From positions 21,634,694-21,698,693 of the forward strand of contig OX424570.1 in assembly GCA_949152475.1 (NCBI GenBank): a stretch of DNA of 64,000 bases, in the 5' to 3' direction. Origin of the DNA: Terebella lapidaria. Taxonomy: Eukaryota > Annelida > Polychaeta > Terebellida > Terebellidae. Shown in pieces: positions 61,495 to 64,000 of the stretch (position 1 is the stretch's first letter; every line of letters begins with the position of its first letter). The position numbers and the translations under genes are program-made. The notes under the pieces are model-generated. The model made no database searches, was not told the DNA's origin, and saw only the letters and a program-made list of their open reading frames with translations.

Positions 61495-62357
61495 CCAGTT
61501 TAAAATAAAAATTCGCATCCCCGCATGGAACATCTTGATTGTCATGTGATACAATACGTCAAATTACGGTAAATTTAGCCGTGGCGTGCAGACGAATCAT
61601 CGTGTTTACTTCATCATAACGCCAGAGAATGTCACACGCAAGATGATGTATGCATGCACGTATTGCTGCACAGAAAATTGTGTGTTCCATACTACGCGTC
61701 ATTGCGGTAAAATTTGCTTTGCATTCTGGGAACGTGAATTTCCATCGGCTCCGCCATTTTGGACGTTTTTGGATAATTTGAGGATATTACGTTATTTTCT
61801 CAGTCCTAACACATCGATTCATGCATTATACATCTGTGGAAAATTCAAAGTTTGCCATCAATTCGACAGATTTTATGTCAAAGACGAAGAAAATCCTCAT
61901 TTGGAGTAGGTGTCTAAACGTTTACCCAGTTTAAAATAAAAATTCGCATCCCCGCATGGAACATCTTGATTGTCATGTGATACAATACGTCAAATTACGG
62001 TAAATTTAGCCGTGGCGTGCAGACGAATCATCGTGTTTACTTCATCATAACGCCAGAGAATGTCACACGCAAGATGATGTATGCATGCACGTATTGCTGC
62101 ACAGAAAATTGTGTGTTCCATACTACGCGTCATTGCGGTAAAATTTGCTTTGCATTCTGGGAACGTGAATTTCCATCGGCTCCGCCATTTTGGACGTTTT
62201 TGGATAATTTGAGGATATTACGTTATTTTCTCAGTCCTAACACATCGATTCATGCATTATACATCTGTGGAAAATTCAAAGTTTGCCATCAATTCGACAG
62301 ATTTTATGTCAAAGACGAAGAAAATCCTCATTTGGAGTAGGTGTCTAAACGTTTACC
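61495..62357 (+). repeat. 431-bp tandem duplication, apparently identical copies
   Basis: 61495-61925 and 61926-62356 look identical throughout, including TAAATTTAGCCGTGGCGTGC and GGCTCCGCCATTTTGGACG. Each contains a 107-codon frame (61586 and 62017) with non-ATG start and Cys-rich text (CTYCCTENCVF). The frame duplicates because the DNA does, so it is not evidence of coding. It is either a very recent duplication or an assembly duplication. Confidence 0.92.
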
Positions 62358-62426
62358 TGCCAAAATGGGCGTCGATAGTTTGGCATGAAACCTCCATGAA
62401 AAAGTCAGCACATAGACATGTAGAGG

Positions 62427-62447
62427 GTTGGGGGCTTCGCCCCCAAC
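62427..62447. repeat. Perfect GC hairpin followed by CTAAT
   Basis: GTTGGGGGC TTC GCCCCCAAC has a 9-bp stem and a 3-nt loop, followed 3 bp later by CTAAT. This arrangement resembles a Helitron 3' terminus (hairpin then CTRRT), but the spacer is short and no 5' TC end or Rep/helicase is visible. Confidence 0.5.
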
Positions 62448-62552
62448 GCTCTAATGTCAAAAATAACGAAAACATTATCATTGCAAAAGTACGTAACCAA
62501 GGCCATGTAAACACCGGCAAAATGGACAGTGTTTTGGTTTAAAACTTGTTAA

Positions 62553-63436
62553 AGTACTAGGAACATGAAAACGTGATGTGACCTCAAATGAGAGACCTGG
62601 TTTTGCTGAGTAAAATGCAGTTTACTGCATGCCAATATCTCTATTGGTTAAAAAGTTATGGCCATTCGAATGTCACATTTTGGCAGGTTATGACATATGC
62701 TGGATTGAACACTTCTGAATTTTACGAGAAGCTAATTAGTATGAAAATGAGGTATTCGTGACGTAGAAGGGGTAATATTTTTAATTAGGCAAGTTTGAGT
62801 CTTAATATAATTGATCTGGGCAGAATTATTGCAAACCTAATCTTCAAACATTGATAAGCATGGTCAATAATCAGTGTTGTTCAAAGTGTTTCTGTTGCCA
62901 TGGATACTATTCACCAGCTGGAGTCCCTAGCAACCATTGGTTACTATGGGTCCTAACTGCCAGAAATAGGGGTTTTGATTATTGCATATTAATCAAGCAT
63001 GAGGAGTCAATCCATTTTCACCTTTGGTTTTGTTTGCTTATCGATATGACTGTGGATTTGGGCCATAGCAACCCTGGTTGCTAGGGGCCTTATATCAATA
63101 CTGGTGACCTTGGCAACTATCCGGATGTGAAATTCATTGACTATCAATAATGTAGAGCACGTGGAATAAGCTTTGTTGAATAATTGCAATTTCTCAAGAC
63201 TTTAATATGCCAATAAAACCATCTAATTAAAAACTGTTCCCCCTGTGACGTCATGCATACAAATTTGCATATTAATGAGCTATATGATTTTTCAAATTGT
63301 AGTTTGGGCAATTTGAACTTCGAAGCACTGTAACTTTTGAAGGAATCGATATATTCACATGCTGTAAAAACCGTTCTGATCAGCTCACATTGTGCTTTTA
63401 TTTGAGCTCACATCATATCTTCATGTTCCTAGTACT
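62553..63436. mobile_element. TTAA-flanked 884-bp inverted-repeat element
   Basis: TIRs AGTACTAGGAACATGAA and the inverse are flanked by TTAA (62549-62552 and 63437-63440). About 38 bp match well, and weaker mirrored similarity continues to about 120 bp (GCATGCCAATATCTCTATTG against the inverse of CGATATATTCACATGC). The interior has GTTGCCATGG/CCTAGCAACCATTGG motifs. No transposase is present. A piggyBac-type target is inferred. Confidence 0.82.
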
Positions 63437-63440
63437 TTAA

Positions 63441-64000
63441 AGGCTCGGCCTAGATCGCAGAGACTTGTGCCAAGATAAACCCATCTGGCACTCGAAACAA
63501 TGCCATATGCATATATTCCATGAATGCATGTAATTGGACACACTACGGTAAACATATCGTTCCAGTTGATTAGTAGTTTTGTGAACTCTTTCGTACTGTT
63601 GTGGTGCTAATTACATTATTCCAACCACAATAATTTTGTTATATCGATTTATAACGCTGCTGTCAGACTCATCACATTAATATTGAAAAGCCATTAAACT
63701 ATAGCAGCAAGAAACAAATCTGCTTTGGATTGAAAGACAATTGAAATGCAATACATCTTTAATTGAGTTACTTTCTCATGGTAGCTTCGATTTCATTCGT
63801 TCTTTATTTTCCGTAGTTATGACATTATTGCTGTGTTGCATCTTTAGCGATTGTTCAATGATGGTGTGATTATTGAGTGTCTATTGCAGTTATTTTGGCA
63901 GGTTCCCATAAAGAAACACAAAAACGATTGAAGCACGTGGCAATGATGATACACACTTGTCACTCCAAGTCCTTATGTACTTCCATATCACTGACTCTTC
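63441..64000. other. AT-rich tail of window, no feature seen
   Basis: AAACCCATCTGGCACTC at 63,478 also occurs at 61,184, suggesting a small dispersed repeat. Nothing else can be supported. Confidence 0.45.

Noticed and set aside
61586-62340. Two identical 107-codon frames as a duplicated small Cys-rich gene
   Set aside because: No ATG start, no signal peptide and no conservation beyond the DNA duplication itself.

Overview
This is animal (metazoan) genomic DNA. The evidence is one intron-split G-protein-coupled receptor gene with GT-AG introns, wide AT-rich non-coding stretches, and a dense load of eukaryotic transposable elements: a LINE, Penelope-like elements, terminal-inverted-repeat (TIR) elements, foldbacks and tandem repeats. 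Nothing prokaryotic was seen. From memory of similar repeats I lean towards a marine lophotrochozoan, perhaps a mollusc. That is an inference, not a demonstration.

Region 1 (1-8.7 kb): three exons of a minus-strand class A neuropeptide receptor (exon 1 7643-7208, exon 2 4292-3877, exon 3 1091-987). They join in frame into 319 residues covering the N-terminus to TM6. The TM7 exon lies beyond position 1. Its introns hold a LINE 3' fragment, a foldback, a Penelope 3' tail and a dispersed repeat (R1). A CpG-rich block at 8.23-8.72 kb is a plausible promoter.

Region 2 (8.7-57.4 kb): no confidently functional gene. It is built of two families of long, diverged segmental repeats. Unit A has three copies (8.70-13.62, 13.63-19.13 and 25.6-36.2 kb). 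Unit B has five copies (about 19.1-25, 36.2-38.7, 41.1-43.2, 43.3-51.9 and 52.0-57.4 kb). Younger elements have inserted into individual copies, and the unoccupied sister copies act as empty sites that define insertion boundaries and target-site duplications. Examples are a TTA-flanked Harbinger-like MITE, a 2.6-kb giant foldback with a 3-bp duplication, a 1.3-kb foldback, R1 copies, a TTAA-flanked MITE, a three-level nest containing a dead LINE reverse transcriptase, and a 743-bp insert carrying an exon-like open frame.

Region 3 (57.4-64 kb): a hairpin repeat (D), mostly featureless AT-rich DNA, a minus-strand Penelope 3' end, an exact 431-bp tandem duplication and an 884-bp TTAA-flanked inverted-repeat element.

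I found no evidence for a multi-gene biochemical system. The notable content is the receptor and the unusually readable history of segmental duplication and nested transposition. All homology statements come from reading by eye. Boundaries of the large repeat units are good to roughly 50-100 bp. TSD and TIR coordinates were counted from the sequence.
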